Positions 47,130 through 57,618 of a DNA stretch of 64,000 nt are shown piece after piece. Position 1 is the first letter of the stretch. Each line of letters opens with the position of its first letter. The notes under the pieces are model-generated. The model searched no databases, was not told the DNA's origin, and was given only the letters and a program-made list of their open reading frames with translations. Both the position numbers and the translations under genes were made by a program. The DNA is taken from contig NZ_WPYP01000001.1 of the NCBI RefSeq assembly GCF_013030985.1, positions 930,001 to 994,000 of the forward strand. Reading direction: 5' to 3'. Origin of the DNA: Ruegeria arenilitoris (lineage in GTDB: Bacteria; Pseudomonadota; Alphaproteobacteria; Rhodobacterales; Rhodobacteraceae).

Positions 47130-47774
47130 ATGCCAACTGATGATCCCTTCTCGCAATTCTCGGAGTTCGTGACCTCGGTTGAAGAACTGGAGCGCATATC
47201 CGGCGCCCCCCTGCCCCAGATCCTTGCCAAGGAAATTCCCGCACTGGACCAGATGTGCCGCGATTTTATCGCGGCCTCACCCTTTTGCCTGATCGCCTCG
47301 GCCAACCCGGGCGGGCATCTGGATATCTCACCGCGCGGAGACCCCGAAGGTTTTGTCCAGGTGATTTCGGACACATTGATGGCAATCCCCGACCGCCCGG
47401 GCAACAAGCGTGTGGATACCTTTCACAACCTGCTGCTGGATCCGCGCGTCAGCCTGATCTTCTTTGTCCCCGGCAAGATGGAGACTCTGCGCATTCGCGG
47501 CAGCGCGCGAATCTGCGCCGATCCTGAGCTGTTGAACGGGATGGCGGTGAACGAACATGCGCCCAAGCTGGCCCTGCTGATCCATGTCGAAACGGTGTTT
47601 GCACATTGCCCCAAATGCGTCATCCGTTCGAACCTGTGGCAGCCTGAAAAGTGGCCAGACTCGTCAAACCTGCCGAATATGAACGCGATGATGGTGAAAC
47701 ACGCCAAAATCGACAAAACACCCGAGGAGTGGTTCGAATCTCTGAAAGGTACCGGAGAGCTGGACCTCTATTAA
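47130..47774 (+). CDS. Pyridoxamine 5'-phosphate oxidase-like flavin-binding protein
   Basis: The 214-residue protein belongs to the split-barrel PNPOx-like superfamily. FCLIASANPGGHLDISPRGDPEGF and RVDTFHNLLLDPRVSLIFFVPG form the flavin-site strands, and the CPKCVIRSNLW segment with a Cys pair is typical of its subgroup. True PNPOx activity is not implied; substrate unknown. Confidence 0.8.
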   Translation: MPTDDPFSQFSEFVTSVEELERISGAPLPQILAKEIPALDQMCRDFIAASPFCLIASANPGGHLDISPRGDPEGFVQVISDTLMAIPDRPGNKRVDTFHNLLLDPRVSLIFFVPGKMETLRIRGSARICADPELLNGMAVNEHAPKLALLIHVETVFAHCPKCVIRSNLWQPEKWPDSSNLPNMNAMMVKHAKIDKTPEEWFESLKGTGELDLY

Positions 47775-47840
47775 CTGCTTTGCGGATCTCAAGATGCAGC
47801 TTACCCTTGATCTCAGCCATTGTTTAACCGGATTTTGCTG

Positions 47841-48629
47841 ATGTTTCGATTTGCCTTGATTATAGCCCTGTCCCTGCCAACGCTTGCAACGGCCGCCCCC
47901 TGCGGCAACACCAGCAGCGGGTTCGAGGCCTGGAAACAGGATTTCGCGAAACAGGCCAAGCGCTCTGGTGTGAAAAAGAAAGGCCTGCAAGCGCTGGCGC
48001 AGACCCAATACGCCACGCGCACCATTGCGGCGGACCGCAATCAGAAAAGTTTCAAATACTCGTTGGACAAGTTCATGCGGGTTCGCGGCGCCGATACGAT
48101 CGTGGCACAAGGGCGTAAACGCAAGGCGCGCAACCCGCAATTCTACGCAGCACTGGAACGGCAATATGGCGTCCCGAGCGGCGTGCTGATCGCGATCCAC
48201 GGAATGGAAACAGGGTTCGGGAATTTCATGGGCGACAGTCAGGTTGTTTCCGCAATCACAACACTGGCTTACGATTGTCGCCGATCCGAGTTCTTTATCC
48301 CCCATGCCATCGGAGCGCTGAAACTGGTTGATCAAGGCAGCATTACGACCGCGACCAAAGGGGCGAAGCACGGCGAATTGGGGCACACTCAGTTCCTGCC
48401 GGGTAATGCGCTGGTCTACGGTGTCGATGCCACCGGCGACGGTCGCGTGGATTTCTACAACATGACCGACGCGCTGGCCTCAACCGCGAATTTTCTACGG
48501 CAGAAAGGGTGGAAGCCAGGGCGCGGCTATCAACCGGGGCAACCCAATTTCAGGGTAATTCAGGAATGGAACGCGGCCTCGGTCTATCAGCAATCCATCG
48601 CCATCATGGCCGCCCGAATCGACGGCTGA
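47841..48629 (+). CDS. Lytic murein transglycosylase, MltB-like
   Basis: This periplasmic peptidoglycan-cleaving enzyme has 262 residues and a signal peptide (ending ATAAP). The SLT_2 domain has the catalytic Glu in IHGMETGFGNFMGDSQV and the typical GELGHTQFLPGNALVYGVDATGDGRVD segment. A TTG at 47820 is an alternative start; the ATG at 47841 opens a cleaner signal peptide. Confidence 0.88.
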   Translation: MFRFALIIALSLPTLATAAPCGNTSSGFEAWKQDFAKQAKRSGVKKKGLQALAQTQYATRTIAADRNQKSFKYSLDKFMRVRGADTIVAQGRKRKARNPQFYAALERQYGVPSGVLIAIHGMETGFGNFMGDSQVVSAITTLAYDCRRSEFFIPHAIGALKLVDQGSITTATKGAKHGELGHTQFLPGNALVYGVDATGDGRVDFYNMTDALASTANFLRQKGWKPGRGYQPGQPNFRVIQEWNAASVYQQSIAIMAARIDG

Positions 48630-48828
48630 TACGCGCCATGTTTCAGCGCCAATACACCGCAATCCGGCCACATTATTGCCACAGATGTTAAGCGGCCCCC
48701 AAAATGCCTAGGTTTCCAAAGAGTAATCAATCCCGCTGATTTTTCATTTTTTTCCATTTTCGCCAAATTCTGCCCCATATCGGTTGTTAACCTGTTTCTC
48801 AGGACAGGATACGACAAAGGAATGCGTG

Positions 48829-49743
48829 GTGACTTCGAAGCACAGCTATCACGGCGGTCTTCAGTTCAACGGGAAAACCGAGGGCGCGCTTGAGCGTTTC
48901 GGCGCCATTGTTGCAACGACTTTGGGCGATTATGGTCACCTGGTCGAACGCAAGACCATACTGAGCGAGACCGAAGCCAGCATCGTATCCAGCCAGTATC
49001 TGGTTCGTCTGACTTTGGATACTCAAGTCGTCGGCGCAGAAGATCGGTTCGGTCGTCTGGACCGCGCTGCGGGGCTGAAGACAGCAAGCAGACCGGTTGT
49101 CACCCTGCCGAAGAACCGTCTGACGATCACGCTTTCGCCGGTGTCTCCGTTGTTGGATGACAGCGAAATCTCTGAGCTGATGCTGGTGGTCATCCTGTAT
49201 CGGATGGTCGATATCTGCGCGACGCAGCGTGTCGAGTGGCTGTCGTCCAACACCATTCTGACCGTTGAACAATTCATGAGTGCGTTCGACACTTTGACGC
49301 CTCCAAAAACACGAAACAGAAAACAGATTTTCGAGGCAGTGACAGGCCCGTTCGCGGGGTTGAACATTCCTGACGAAGAGGTCCTGGATGAGCCGCAAAA
49401 AAGGGCGCTTTCACCAGCAGCCCGGCCGATCCAGTTGTCTGATGAGCAGTTGCTCAGCATCGCTTTTCGGACAGAAACCAACGAGCAGCCAACTGATGGG
49501 GAAAAGGACACGCGCCCCCTCGACCACGACAAACCCAGTGATATCCTGCGACTATCCAGTTGGGGATTGACCGGGGCCGTGGCTAGCGTGTCCGTACCCA
49601 TCGCGGTCTCTGTGGCCGCAGTGAACCTGATCAGAGGTGAAGATTTTCGCCTGAACACTCAGGTTCTTGCCTACACCGTCGCAATCTCCGCTCTCAGCAC
49701 AAGCGGGGCATTCGCCGGTGTCGCCAATGCGTTGGGCATGTAG
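48829..49743 (+). CDS. Protein of unknown function with C-terminal membrane anchor
   Basis: This is a protein of about 304 residues with a soluble N-terminal two-thirds (FGAIVATTLGDYGHLVERKTIL, TLPKNRLTITLSPV) and two C-terminal hydrophobic helices (WGLTGAVASVSVPIAVSVAAV and LAYTVAISALSTSGAFAGVA). No family was recognised. The frame is open from 48784, but an AAAGG site favours GTG at 48829 (or the adjacent GTG at 48826). A terminator follows. Confidence 0.65.
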   Translation: MTSKHSYHGGLQFNGKTEGALERFGAIVATTLGDYGHLVERKTILSETEASIVSSQYLVRLTLDTQVVGAEDRFGRLDRAAGLKTASRPVVTLPKNRLTITLSPVSPLLDDSEISELMLVVILYRMVDICATQRVEWLSSNTILTVEQFMSAFDTLTPPKTRNRKQIFEAVTGPFAGLNIPDEEVLDEPQKRALSPAARPIQLSDEQLLSIAFRTETNEQPTDGEKDTRPLDHDKPSDILRLSSWGLTGAVASVSVPIAVSVAAVNLIRGEDFRLNTQVLAYTVAISALSTSGAFAGVANALGM

Positions 49744-49771
49744 AACTAAACTTCAATACCCTCCGTGGAGG

Positions 49772-49793
49772 CCCCGCCGTCAGGCGGGGTTTT
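49772..49793 (+). terminator. Terminator overlapping the 3' end of a convergent gene
   Basis: CCCCGCC-GTCA-GGCGGGG followed by TTTT. The right arm lies within the last codons of the DUF3445 gene on the other strand. Confidence 0.8.
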
Positions 49794-50520
49794 CCATTTT
49801 GTGCAGGCGCTGCGCCTCAAGCACATAGGTATGGATTGTAAAGACCACTGCCCGCGTTTCCGGCAGGCGCAACAAGGTCTGACGTTCGCTGCGCAGGAAT
49901 TGGGCAGCCCCCGGATCACTGATATCGCGCGGGTCGCTGGAGCTGCGGGGCTGGTGCAGCTCGGCATCGTCGTACCAAAGCGCATTGAACCGCCACAGCG
50001 GACGCCCCGGCTGTATCCCGTCGAACAGGCGCTGCACCCGGCGGGCGATGTCGGCGTCATAGCCAGATACCGGGATGTGGATTTCGATCAGAGGGCGCAT
50101 GAACTTTTCCGTCAGGCGCCAACTGGCGGGAAAGCACAGAATGGCCCCGGTCAGGAGATGCTCGTCACCGTGCTTTTGCAGGATACAGAAATCTTCCTGC
50201 ACCAGACGGCATAGAGTGTCCAACGGGCGTGAGCGGTCGATTTCAACAACCTGACCTTCCGGGCGGGTGACCTGATCGGTGCAACCCGGATAGACCTGAT
50301 GCAGAACCATATCCAAAAGCTCTTGCGCTGCGGGCTCGGCACCCGGATCCAGCGCCAGAACGTCAGGTCGCCGCTCCTGCAAAATCTCTTCGCGCCGCCG
50401 CATCTGTCCGGCAAACGCATCATCAAAATGCAGCCAGTCATCCATGCTTGCCGGTTGGATACCGGGCAAAGGGCGCGGCGTCAGCGGATCATAGGGGATC
50501 GAGGTCTGTAGGATCGTCAT
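49780..50520 (-). CDS. DUF3445 protein, haem-dependent oxidative N-demethylase-like
   Basis: The 246-residue protein matches DUF3445: DALTLRPG-like N-terminus, LVQEDFCILQK, LTGAILCFPASWRLTEKFMRPL, IHIPVSGYD, and the C-terminal LRSERQTLLRLPETRAVVFTIHTYV. The family includes a characterised haem-dependent N-demethylase subunit. Which amine this one acts on is unknown. It is divergent from dddP across 122 bp. Confidence 0.75.
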   Translation of the reverse strand: MTILQTSIPYDPLTPRPLPGIQPASMDDWLHFDDAFAGQMRRREEILQERRPDVLALDPGAEPAAQELLDMVLHQVYPGCTDQVTRPEGQVVEIDRSRPLDTLCRLVQEDFCILQKHGDEHLLTGAILCFPASWRLTEKFMRPLIEIHIPVSGYDADIARRVQRLFDGIQPGRPLWRFNALWYDDAELHQPRSSSDPRDISDPGAAQFLRSERQTLLRLPETRAVVFTIHTYVLEAQRLHKMENPA

Positions 50521-50642
50521 AATGACGGCCTACCACCAGTTGAACGGGTTGTCGGCCCAAAAGCGACGGGTGCGCCGTCGCAAACTTTCAAGACGCCAGG
50601 AAAATGATTCTTCACGTTAAATTTCAGGCAGGGAGGCCCACC

Positions 50643-51986
50643 ATGAACCAGCATTACCGCGACAGCCGCAAGATCGACCCGACCAAAGGCAAAACACTGG
50701 GTGACGGTACCCCAAACGACAATGACCGGATCGAGATCGGGCCGACACAGCTGGCCTTTGCGGAATGGGACTCAGCCGGACTGGCCCTGCCCGATCTGGC
50801 CCGGATGCGGGAATACCGATGGAAACGCCTGACCAAGGCCATCGTGGACCGCGGTTATGGCGGGCTGCTGATGTTTGATCCGCTCAACATCCGTTACGCC
50901 ACCGACAGCACCAACATGCAGCTGTGGAACACCCATAACCCGTTCCGCGCCGTGTTGCTGTGCGCCGATGGCTACATGGTGATCTGGGATTACAAGAACT
51001 CCCCTTTCCTGTCTAAGTTCAACCCGCTGGTGCGCGAACAACGCTCGGGCGCGGATCTGTTTTACTTCGACCGCGGCGACAAGGTGGATGTGGCGGCCGA
51101 TGTATTCTCGAATGAGGTGCGGCTGTTGATCGACGAACATGGCGGCGGCAACAGACGTCTGGCCGTCGACAAGATCATGCTGCACGGGTTACGCGCATTG
51201 GAGGCGCAAGGTTTCGAGATCATGGAAGGCGAAGAGGTCACCGAAAAGACCCGCGCCATCAAGGGCCCGGACGAGATTATGGCCATGCGCTGTGCGCACC
51301 ATTCCTGCGAAACCGCCGTGGCCGAGATGGAGAAATTCGCTCGCACCAATGTGGGCGATGGCAAAACCTCGGAAGATGATATCTGGGCCGTTCTGCACGC
51401 CGAGAACATCCGCCGCGGCGGAGAATGGATCGAGACCCGCCTGCTGGCTTCGGGTCAGCGTACCAACCCGTGGTTTCAGGAATGCGGGCCTCGGATCACG
51501 CAGAAAAATGAGATCATCGCTTTTGATACTGACCTGATCGGATCTTACGGCATCTGCATCGACATCTCGCGCACGTGGTGGATCGGGGACGAAAATCCCC
51601 GCCCCGACATGGTCTATGCCATGCAACACGCGCATGAGCATATCATGACCAATATGGAGATGCTGAAACCCGGCGTGATGATCCCCGAACTGACCGCCAA
51701 TGCGCATAAGCTGGACGACAAGTTTCAGGCCCAGAAATATGGTTGCCTGATGCACGGCGTCGGCCTGTGTGATGAGTGGCCTCTGGTCGCCTATCCGGAT
51801 AAGGCTGTGGCGGGGTCTTACGATTACCCGCTCGAGCCCGGTATGGTTCTATGTGTCGAAGCCGCCGTCGGAGAGGTTGGCGGCGACTTCTCGATCAAGC
51901 TCGAGGATCAGGTTCTGATCACCGAGGACGGGTATGAAAATCTCACGACCTACCCGTTTGATCCCCAGTTGATGGGACAGGCGTAA
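50643..51986 (+). CDS. dddP: Dimethylsulfoniopropionate lyase DddP (M24 peptidase fold)
   Basis: This enzyme cleaves the algal osmolyte DMSP to dimethyl sulfide and acrylate. It has a creatinase/M24 aminopeptidase fold but acts as a lyase. With the ATG at 50643 (strong GGGAGG site) it has 447 residues, and the published DddP metal and catalytic positions fall exactly in place: Asp295, Asp297, Asp307, His371, Glu406 and Glu421 for the metals, and Asp377 as proposed base. Segments such as DSTNMQLWNTHNP and KYGCLMHGVGLCDEWP are diagnostic for DddP among M24 proteins. It appears to be a single-gene unit. Confidence 0.96.
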   Translation: MNQHYRDSRKIDPTKGKTLGDGTPNDNDRIEIGPTQLAFAEWDSAGLALPDLARMREYRWKRLTKAIVDRGYGGLLMFDPLNIRYATDSTNMQLWNTHNPFRAVLLCADGYMVIWDYKNSPFLSKFNPLVREQRSGADLFYFDRGDKVDVAADVFSNEVRLLIDEHGGGNRRLAVDKIMLHGLRALEAQGFEIMEGEEVTEKTRAIKGPDEIMAMRCAHHSCETAVAEMEKFARTNVGDGKTSEDDIWAVLHAENIRRGGEWIETRLLASGQRTNPWFQECGPRITQKNEIIAFDTDLIGSYGICIDISRTWWIGDENPRPDMVYAMQHAHEHIMTNMEMLKPGVMIPELTANAHKLDDKFQAQKYGCLMHGVGLCDEWPLVAYPDKAVAGSYDYPLEPGMVLCVEAAVGEVGGDFSIKLEDQVLITEDGYENLTTYPFDPQLMGQA

Positions 51987-51990
51987 CGCC

Positions 51991-52179
51991 TCAGTCTGGC
52001 CAGGTGGAACGCCGAACGTTGCCGTGCCAGTCCTCGGACGGGATGGTGACTTCGGCTGTGGTCGATGCCGTTGGCCAGGTCTGACCCAGCGTGAATCCCA
52101 GCACACCGGTCAGGGCGATGACGATCAGAAGGTCGGGGCGGAATACAACGCCACGCGGGGCGGATGCGGTATGGGACAT
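51991..52179 (-). CDS. Small single-pass membrane protein (62 residues)
   Basis: One hydrophobic helix (LLIVIALTGVLGFTLG, about residues 17-32) is followed by a short polar tail ending RSTWPD. A consensus AAGGAGG ribosome binding site stands 5-6 bases before the ATG, strong support for a real gene. It is convergent with dddP and ends five bases from the dddP stop. No family was recognised. Confidence 0.65.
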   Translation of the reverse strand: MSHTASAPRGVVFRPDLLIVIALTGVLGFTLGQTWPTASTTAEVTIPSEDWHGNVRRSTWPD

Positions 52180-52412
52180 GTGAGCCTCCTTGGCTTGCTA
52201 TCAGTGATAGCTGCAAGATGGGGGCATTCATGAGATTAATAAAACGAATATTTATCATCCATTGCATCACAAATATTGAACTACAAAATCCCGATTTCCT
52301 GAACCGAAAGCGCTCACTTTTCTCACCTTCCCGTTACGCGTCTTACAATGGGGTTGAGGCACCAGTCGGAAGGACACAGTATTGGGTTCATCCCGACACG
52401 TAAGGAATTGCC

Positions 52413-53627
52413 ATGCCCACCGAACGCATTACCTTTGCCGGTCACGACGGCAACCAGTTGGCTGCACGCCTTGATCTGCCGGAAGGGCCGGTTCTGGCGA
52501 CCGCGTTGTTTGCGCATTGTTTTACCTGTTCCAAAGACATTCCCGCCGCCCGCCGCATCGCCGCCCGTCTGGCCGCGATGGGCATCGCCGTATTGCGCTT
52601 TGATTTCACCGGGCTGGGTCATTCGGGTGGAGAGTTTGCCAACACCACATTCACCTCGAATGTCGAGGACCTGATTGCCGCCGCGCATTACCTGGCGGGC
52701 CGCAACATGGCCCCTGACCTGCTGATCGGCCATTCCCTTGGCGGCGCCGCCGTCCTGCGGGCCCGGGCCGGTATCCCCAGCGTCAAGGCCATAGTGACGC
52801 TGGGTGCCCCCGCCGATCCCGGCCATGTCGCCCACCATTTCGAAGGTGCCCTGCCCCAGATCGAACAGGACGGATCGGCCGAAGTCACGCTGGGGGGCCG
52901 CCCCTTCCGCATCAGCAAGGCCTTTGTCGATGACATCTCAGAAACCGCACTGACCCCGGCGATTGCCGATCTGAAAGCGGCGCTGCTGATCCTGCACGCA
53001 CCGCGCGACGAAACCGTCAGCATCGACAATGCCAGCACCATCTTTCTGGCCGCCAAACACCCCAAGAGCTTTGTCACGCTCGACGATGCCGATCACCTGA
53101 TCACCCGCGCATCGGACGCTGAATATGCAGCCGACGTGATCGCGGCATGGGTGACGCGCTATATTCCCCTCAGACCGCCCGCACCGCCCCCCGGCGCGCC
53201 CGAAGGCGTGGTGCGCGTGACCGAGGTTGATCCCTCGGGTTTTCTACAGGACATCCAGTCCGGCCCCCGGCATCACGCGGTGGCGGATGAGCCTGCCTCG
53301 TATGGCGGCACCGACAGAGGCATGTCGCCTTACGGGTTCGTTTCCTCGGGTCTGGGGGCCTGCACGTCGATGACGATCCGCATGTATGCGCGGCGCAAGC
53401 GGTGGCCTCTGACGGGCATCACTGTCGATGTCTGCCACAACAAGGTACACGGGCAGGATGCCGGACTGGCCGGAGACGGCAAGATCGACCAGTTCCGCCG
53501 CAAAATCCGTCTGGAAGGCCCGCTGGATCAGGAACAGCGCGAGCGGCTGCTGGAAATCGCTGACAAGTGCCCCGTTCACCGAACGCTGGAAGGGTCAGCC
53601 CAGATCACAACAGAACTGCTGAGCTGA
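52413..53627 (+). CDS. Alpha/beta hydrolase - OsmC fusion protein
   Basis: Residues 1-250 form an alpha/beta hydrolase: nucleophile elbow GHSLGGAA, Asp in HAPRDETV and His in DDADHLI, and FAHCFTCSKD near the start. Residues 270-404 form an OsmC domain with the redox Cys in SSGLGACTSMTIRMYARRK and CPVHRTLEG, which reduces organic peroxides in homologues. The fusion is known in proteobacteria; the hydrolase substrate is unknown. Confidence 0.9.
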   Translation: MPTERITFAGHDGNQLAARLDLPEGPVLATALFAHCFTCSKDIPAARRIAARLAAMGIAVLRFDFTGLGHSGGEFANTTFTSNVEDLIAAAHYLAGRNMAPDLLIGHSLGGAAVLRARAGIPSVKAIVTLGAPADPGHVAHHFEGALPQIEQDGSAEVTLGGRPFRISKAFVDDISETALTPAIADLKAALLILHAPRDETVSIDNASTIFLAAKHPKSFVTLDDADHLITRASDAEYAADVIAAWVTRYIPLRPPAPPPGAPEGVVRVTEVDPSGFLQDIQSGPRHHAVADEPASYGGTDRGMSPYGFVSSGLGACTSMTIRMYARRKRWPLTGITVDVCHNKVHGQDAGLAGDGKIDQFRRKIRLEGPLDQEQRERLLEIADKCPVHRTLEGSAQITTELLS

Positions 53628-53637
53628 CCCCGTCAGA

Positions 53638-53976
53638 CTATCGGCGCGGCGACGGGCGATGGATGGGTGGTCGGGCCACGGGCGGACGCGCAACCGGTGG
53701 GCGGGCCACAGGGGGTGTCGGTCGGGCCGGAGGTTTGGCGATCGGCGGTGTTGGACGAACCGGAGGCCTACCCGCCGGCGGGTTGGGCCGTACCGGTCGG
53801 TCGATATCAACATCCACGTTTACGTCGTGGTAATAATCATTCCACAGCATCGAGTCATAGAACGGGTCATACCCATATCCGACCCCGACCGTGACACCAT
53901 CGCAGGCGGACAGAGAGAAACTCGCAGCCCCAAAGCCCAGGGCAAGAAACAGACGTTTGATAGGTTTGGTGGTCAT
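53638..53976 (-). CDS. Proline-rich repeat lipoprotein
   Basis: The 112-residue protein has a lipoprotein signal peptide with Cys after LSA (SLSACDG). A Tyr/Asp-rich middle follows, then a C-terminal tail of repeated Arg-Pro-Pro-Val-Ala units (at least four copies), ending PSPRR. The low-complexity tail may reach through the cell wall. Function unknown. It ends close to the convergent hydrolase-OsmC gene. Confidence 0.7.
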   Translation of the reverse strand: MTTKPIKRLFLALGFGAASFSLSACDGVTVGVGYGYDPFYDSMLWNDYYHDVNVDVDIDRPVRPNPPAGRPPVRPTPPIAKPPARPTPPVARPPVARPPVARPPIHRPSPRR

Positions 53977-53988
53977 CAGCGCCTCTCC

Positions 53989-54549
53989 TTACTGCAAGGC
54001 CCGGAACGACGCGAAAACGTCATTCAGAACGTCGACATAGGCTGGATCAGCACCGTCACGCAGGATCGCCACAACAACGGCCACACGATCCTTTGGCAGG
54101 TCGATAACGGTGGCGGTGAAATTAATGCCGCGCCCGTCGCGGGTGCCGGTTCCGCGGATCACGCGTGCAGGTAATCCGCCGATCCGGGTGTCAGTTGTGC
54201 TGGTAACCCTCGGGTCCTTGACCAGAAACTTGTCGATATCCTCGAGATACCGCAAACCACCCTCAATCGAGGCGACCCCCGCCGGAGAGACAAACCCCAT
54301 CCAGACATTGTCATCGGTCACGGGCCGCACGCCCATGACACGCGCAACCGCGCGTGGGTCACCCAGTTCGGTGTCCTCAATCTCGCGCGGGCCGCCGGTA
54401 CGCACGGCCCAGAAGTCGGGCGCAGCAAAGCTGAACAACGCGCGCCCTGCATCGGTATACGTGATCGGAGTATCCGCCGTGGCGGGTGCCACAGCCCCCA
54501 TCCATAACGCGGCACAAACGGCCAAAGCCGTGCTAGAAAAAATACGCAT
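53989..54549 (-). CDS. Secreted protein of unknown function
   Basis: This 186-residue protein has a clear signal peptide (about 1-25, ending PATADT). The mature part (FSFAAPDFWAVRTGG, RYLEDIDKFLV, LPARVIRGTGTRDGRGINFTATVIDL) resembles small periplasmic proteins that often accompany roseobacter envelope genes, but no family was named with confidence. It lies 12 bp upstream of the proline-rich lipoprotein gene and is probably co-transcribed. Confidence 0.7.
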   Translation of the reverse strand: MRIFSSTALAVCAALWMGAVAPATADTPITYTDAGRALFSFAAPDFWAVRTGGPREIEDTELGDPRAVARVMGVRPVTDDNVWMGFVSPAGVASIEGGLRYLEDIDKFLVKDPRVTSTTDTRIGGLPARVIRGTGTRDGRGINFTATVIDLPKDRVAVVVAILRDGADPAYVDVLNDVFASFRALQ

Positions 54550-54630
54550 ATCTCAATAACCTGATGATTTCCTTGCCATCAGATTGAACGAGACCCAGCT
54601 GTTTTGTCCAGCGTCTGTTTGTAAGACCCA

Positions 54631-54673
54631 CAAAAAACCCGCGCCCGGATTGCTTGGGACGCGGGTGTGTTTT
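54631..54673 (-). terminator. Terminator of bioY
   Basis: Arms ACCCGCG and CGCGGGT enclose a shorter inner repeat. On the minus strand the hairpin is followed by six T. Confidence 0.82.
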
Positions 54674-54686
54674 CGTGTAGCTGAAA

Positions 54687-55274
54687 TCAGGTACGGGCGT
54701 CGCCGACCAGTTTCCACAGGCCCGGGATCAGCAGCGCGGCCAGCGTCAGTTTGATTGCATCGCCCACCAAGAACGGCGTCAGGCCCCATTCCAGGATCGG
54801 CTTGTCCCAACCGTAAAGCTGGCCCAGCCATAGCAGGCCGGGGACATAAATCAGGACGTTCGCCAGAACCAACGCCAGCGCCAGTTTACCAACCGAGCGA
54901 TCCCAGCCGCGCGCAGCCAAAGCGCCCAGCAGAACGGTGGCCAGCAGGTACCCGACCAAATAACCGCCGGTGCCGCCCATCATATAGGTCAGCCCGAATT
55001 TCTCGGCCGAAGAGCCCGCAAACACGTCAAAGCCCAACGCACCGACCACCAAATAGCCCAGCATGGTGATCAGACCCAGGCGCGCACCGTAAGCAGTGCC
55101 GATGGTCAGCACGGCAAAGGTGCCCATGGTGATCGGAACCGGCCACATCGGAACCTTGACCTTCGCGGCAATCGCCAGAGCCAAAATTCCCAGAGCCACC
55201 AGAACAACCTGTTTCACGCGCAGCGCTGTGCCCTCGCGCGGGCCGATTGCTTCGGCCAGAACACTTGTATTCAT
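54687..55274 (-). CDS. bioY: Biotin transporter BioY
   Basis: This 195-residue S-component of an ECF-type vitamin transporter has six hydrophobic helices and the BioY markers VPMWPVPITMGTFAVL, GARLGLITMLGYLVVGALG and GGTGGYLVGYLLA. No bioM or bioN energising genes are adjacent; solitary BioY is known in proteobacteria. The Met encoded at 55274 was preferred over an upstream frame to 55340. Confidence 0.92.
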   Translation of the reverse strand: MNTSVLAEAIGPREGTALRVKQVVLVALGILALAIAAKVKVPMWPVPITMGTFAVLTIGTAYGARLGLITMLGYLVVGALGFDVFAGSSAEKFGLTYMMGGTGGYLVGYLLATVLLGALAARGWDRSVGKLALALVLANVLIYVPGLLWLGQLYGWDKPILEWGLTPFLVGDAIKLTLAALLIPGLWKLVGDART

Positions 55275-55350
55275 TTTCGTTTCTCCACATCCGGATGGAA
55301 ATTCGGGCCCATGAAAGCCTATTTCACATCGATACTTCAAGATGATTGCG

Positions 55351-55773
55351 CTATCGAGGGCGGAACTCGGTCTTCATCTCATAGGTTTTTCGCGGCCCCG
55401 AGACGGTCCAGCTTACGGACCAAATCGGCCAACCCGAGAAATCATAGACCGCATCATAGCTGTCTGGCGGACAATCATGATGATCCCTAGACTGCGCTTG
55501 CCCCAGCTTCAATGCATGAAAGTACCGCTCGTCATCGAAAAGGACCGCAATTCGATCCCCGGACTCCTGCCACAGATATCGCCGCGTGCCTTTCATCTCG
55601 GCCTGCCCCGGTATCCGCAAGGTCACGTCCTCATCATAGATCAGGCCCTGATCGACCGGGCGCAGTACCGCCTGCCCCTCGGCCTGCACGACCTGCCCGG
55701 CCCGCGTGTCGTGAATGGTACGGTTCAGGCTCCACTTGCCCTCGAAATCGGACAGGCTGCGCGGCAAAGTCAT
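55351..55773 (-). CDS. DUF6314 family protein
   Basis: The 140-residue protein (SLSDFEGKWSLNRTIHD, then RRYLWQESGDRIAVLFDDERYFH, HHDCPPDSYDAVYDF, WSVSWTVSGPRKTY) matches the DUF6314 group, a lipocalin-like predicted beta barrel without known function. Its start overlaps the upstream gene by four bases. Confidence 0.75.
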   Translation of the reverse strand: MTLPRSLSDFEGKWSLNRTIHDTRAGQVVQAEGQAVLRPVDQGLIYDEDVTLRIPGQAEMKGTRRYLWQESGDRIAVLFDDERYFHALKLGQAQSRDHHDCPPDSYDAVYDFSGWPIWSVSWTVSGPRKTYEMKTEFRPR

Positions 55774-56102
55774 TCCGCGAAGGTTCCGTCAGTGGTCCCG
55801 CCCGCGTCATCCACAAACCGGATCACATCACCGCTTTGCTGTACGTCGTAACAGGCCCACAGATCCGAGGGGGGCCAGAGCGAGCAGTACCGATCCTCAC
55901 GCACAGCCCAACGCCCCGAACTGGGACTTCCCGAATAATACTGGGTCAGCATCGTTTCATCGAAGGTCTGCCAAACACTCTCTCCGTAATCGAGCTTTTG
56001 GCCGGTGAGGGCCGCCAATATCTCGTCTCCGGTCAGCGTTCGGAACTCTTCTGCGGCCAAAAAACCGGGCCAAAGGGCCAAAATCAGGGCAAACCGTCTC
56101 AT
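55770..56102 (-). CDS. Small secreted protein of unknown function
   Basis: This 110-residue protein has a signal peptide (FALILALWPGFLAAEE). The mature part has LTGDEILAALTGQKLDYG and CSLWPPSDLWACYDV with two Cys. The pattern is common in roseobacters beside DUF6314, with which it is translationally coupled. It is divergent from purB over an 88-bp gap. Confidence 0.7.
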   Translation of the reverse strand: MRRFALILALWPGFLAAEEFRTLTGDEILAALTGQKLDYGESVWQTFDETMLTQYYSGSPSSGRWAVREDRYCSLWPPSDLWACYDVQQSGDVIRFVDDAGGTTDGTFAE

Positions 56103-56190
56103 ACCTGCACTCGTGCCTTGTTCCCTCGGGGTTGCGGGTTTAAACCGCGCGCGAACGCCTTATCCCAACCACAAAAAGGTCTCGCCGCCA

Positions 56191-57495
<1,305 letters not shown>

Positions 57496-57517
57496 ACCCA
57501 GACCGATCAAACGGTTC

Positions 57518-57562
57518 AAGAGGGCCCGGGTCGCACAACGCGATCCGGGCCCTGTTCTTTTG
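57518..57562 (+). terminator. Terminator of purB
   Basis: AGGGCCCGG and CCGGGCCCT form a strong stem, extended by an inner GTCGC/GCGAT pairing, with a T-rich end. Confidence 0.88.
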
Positions 57563-57618
57563 CCAAGATGCGTAAAATCGGCTAAGGTACGCCCGTATTT
57601 CCGAACGGGAGAAACAGC

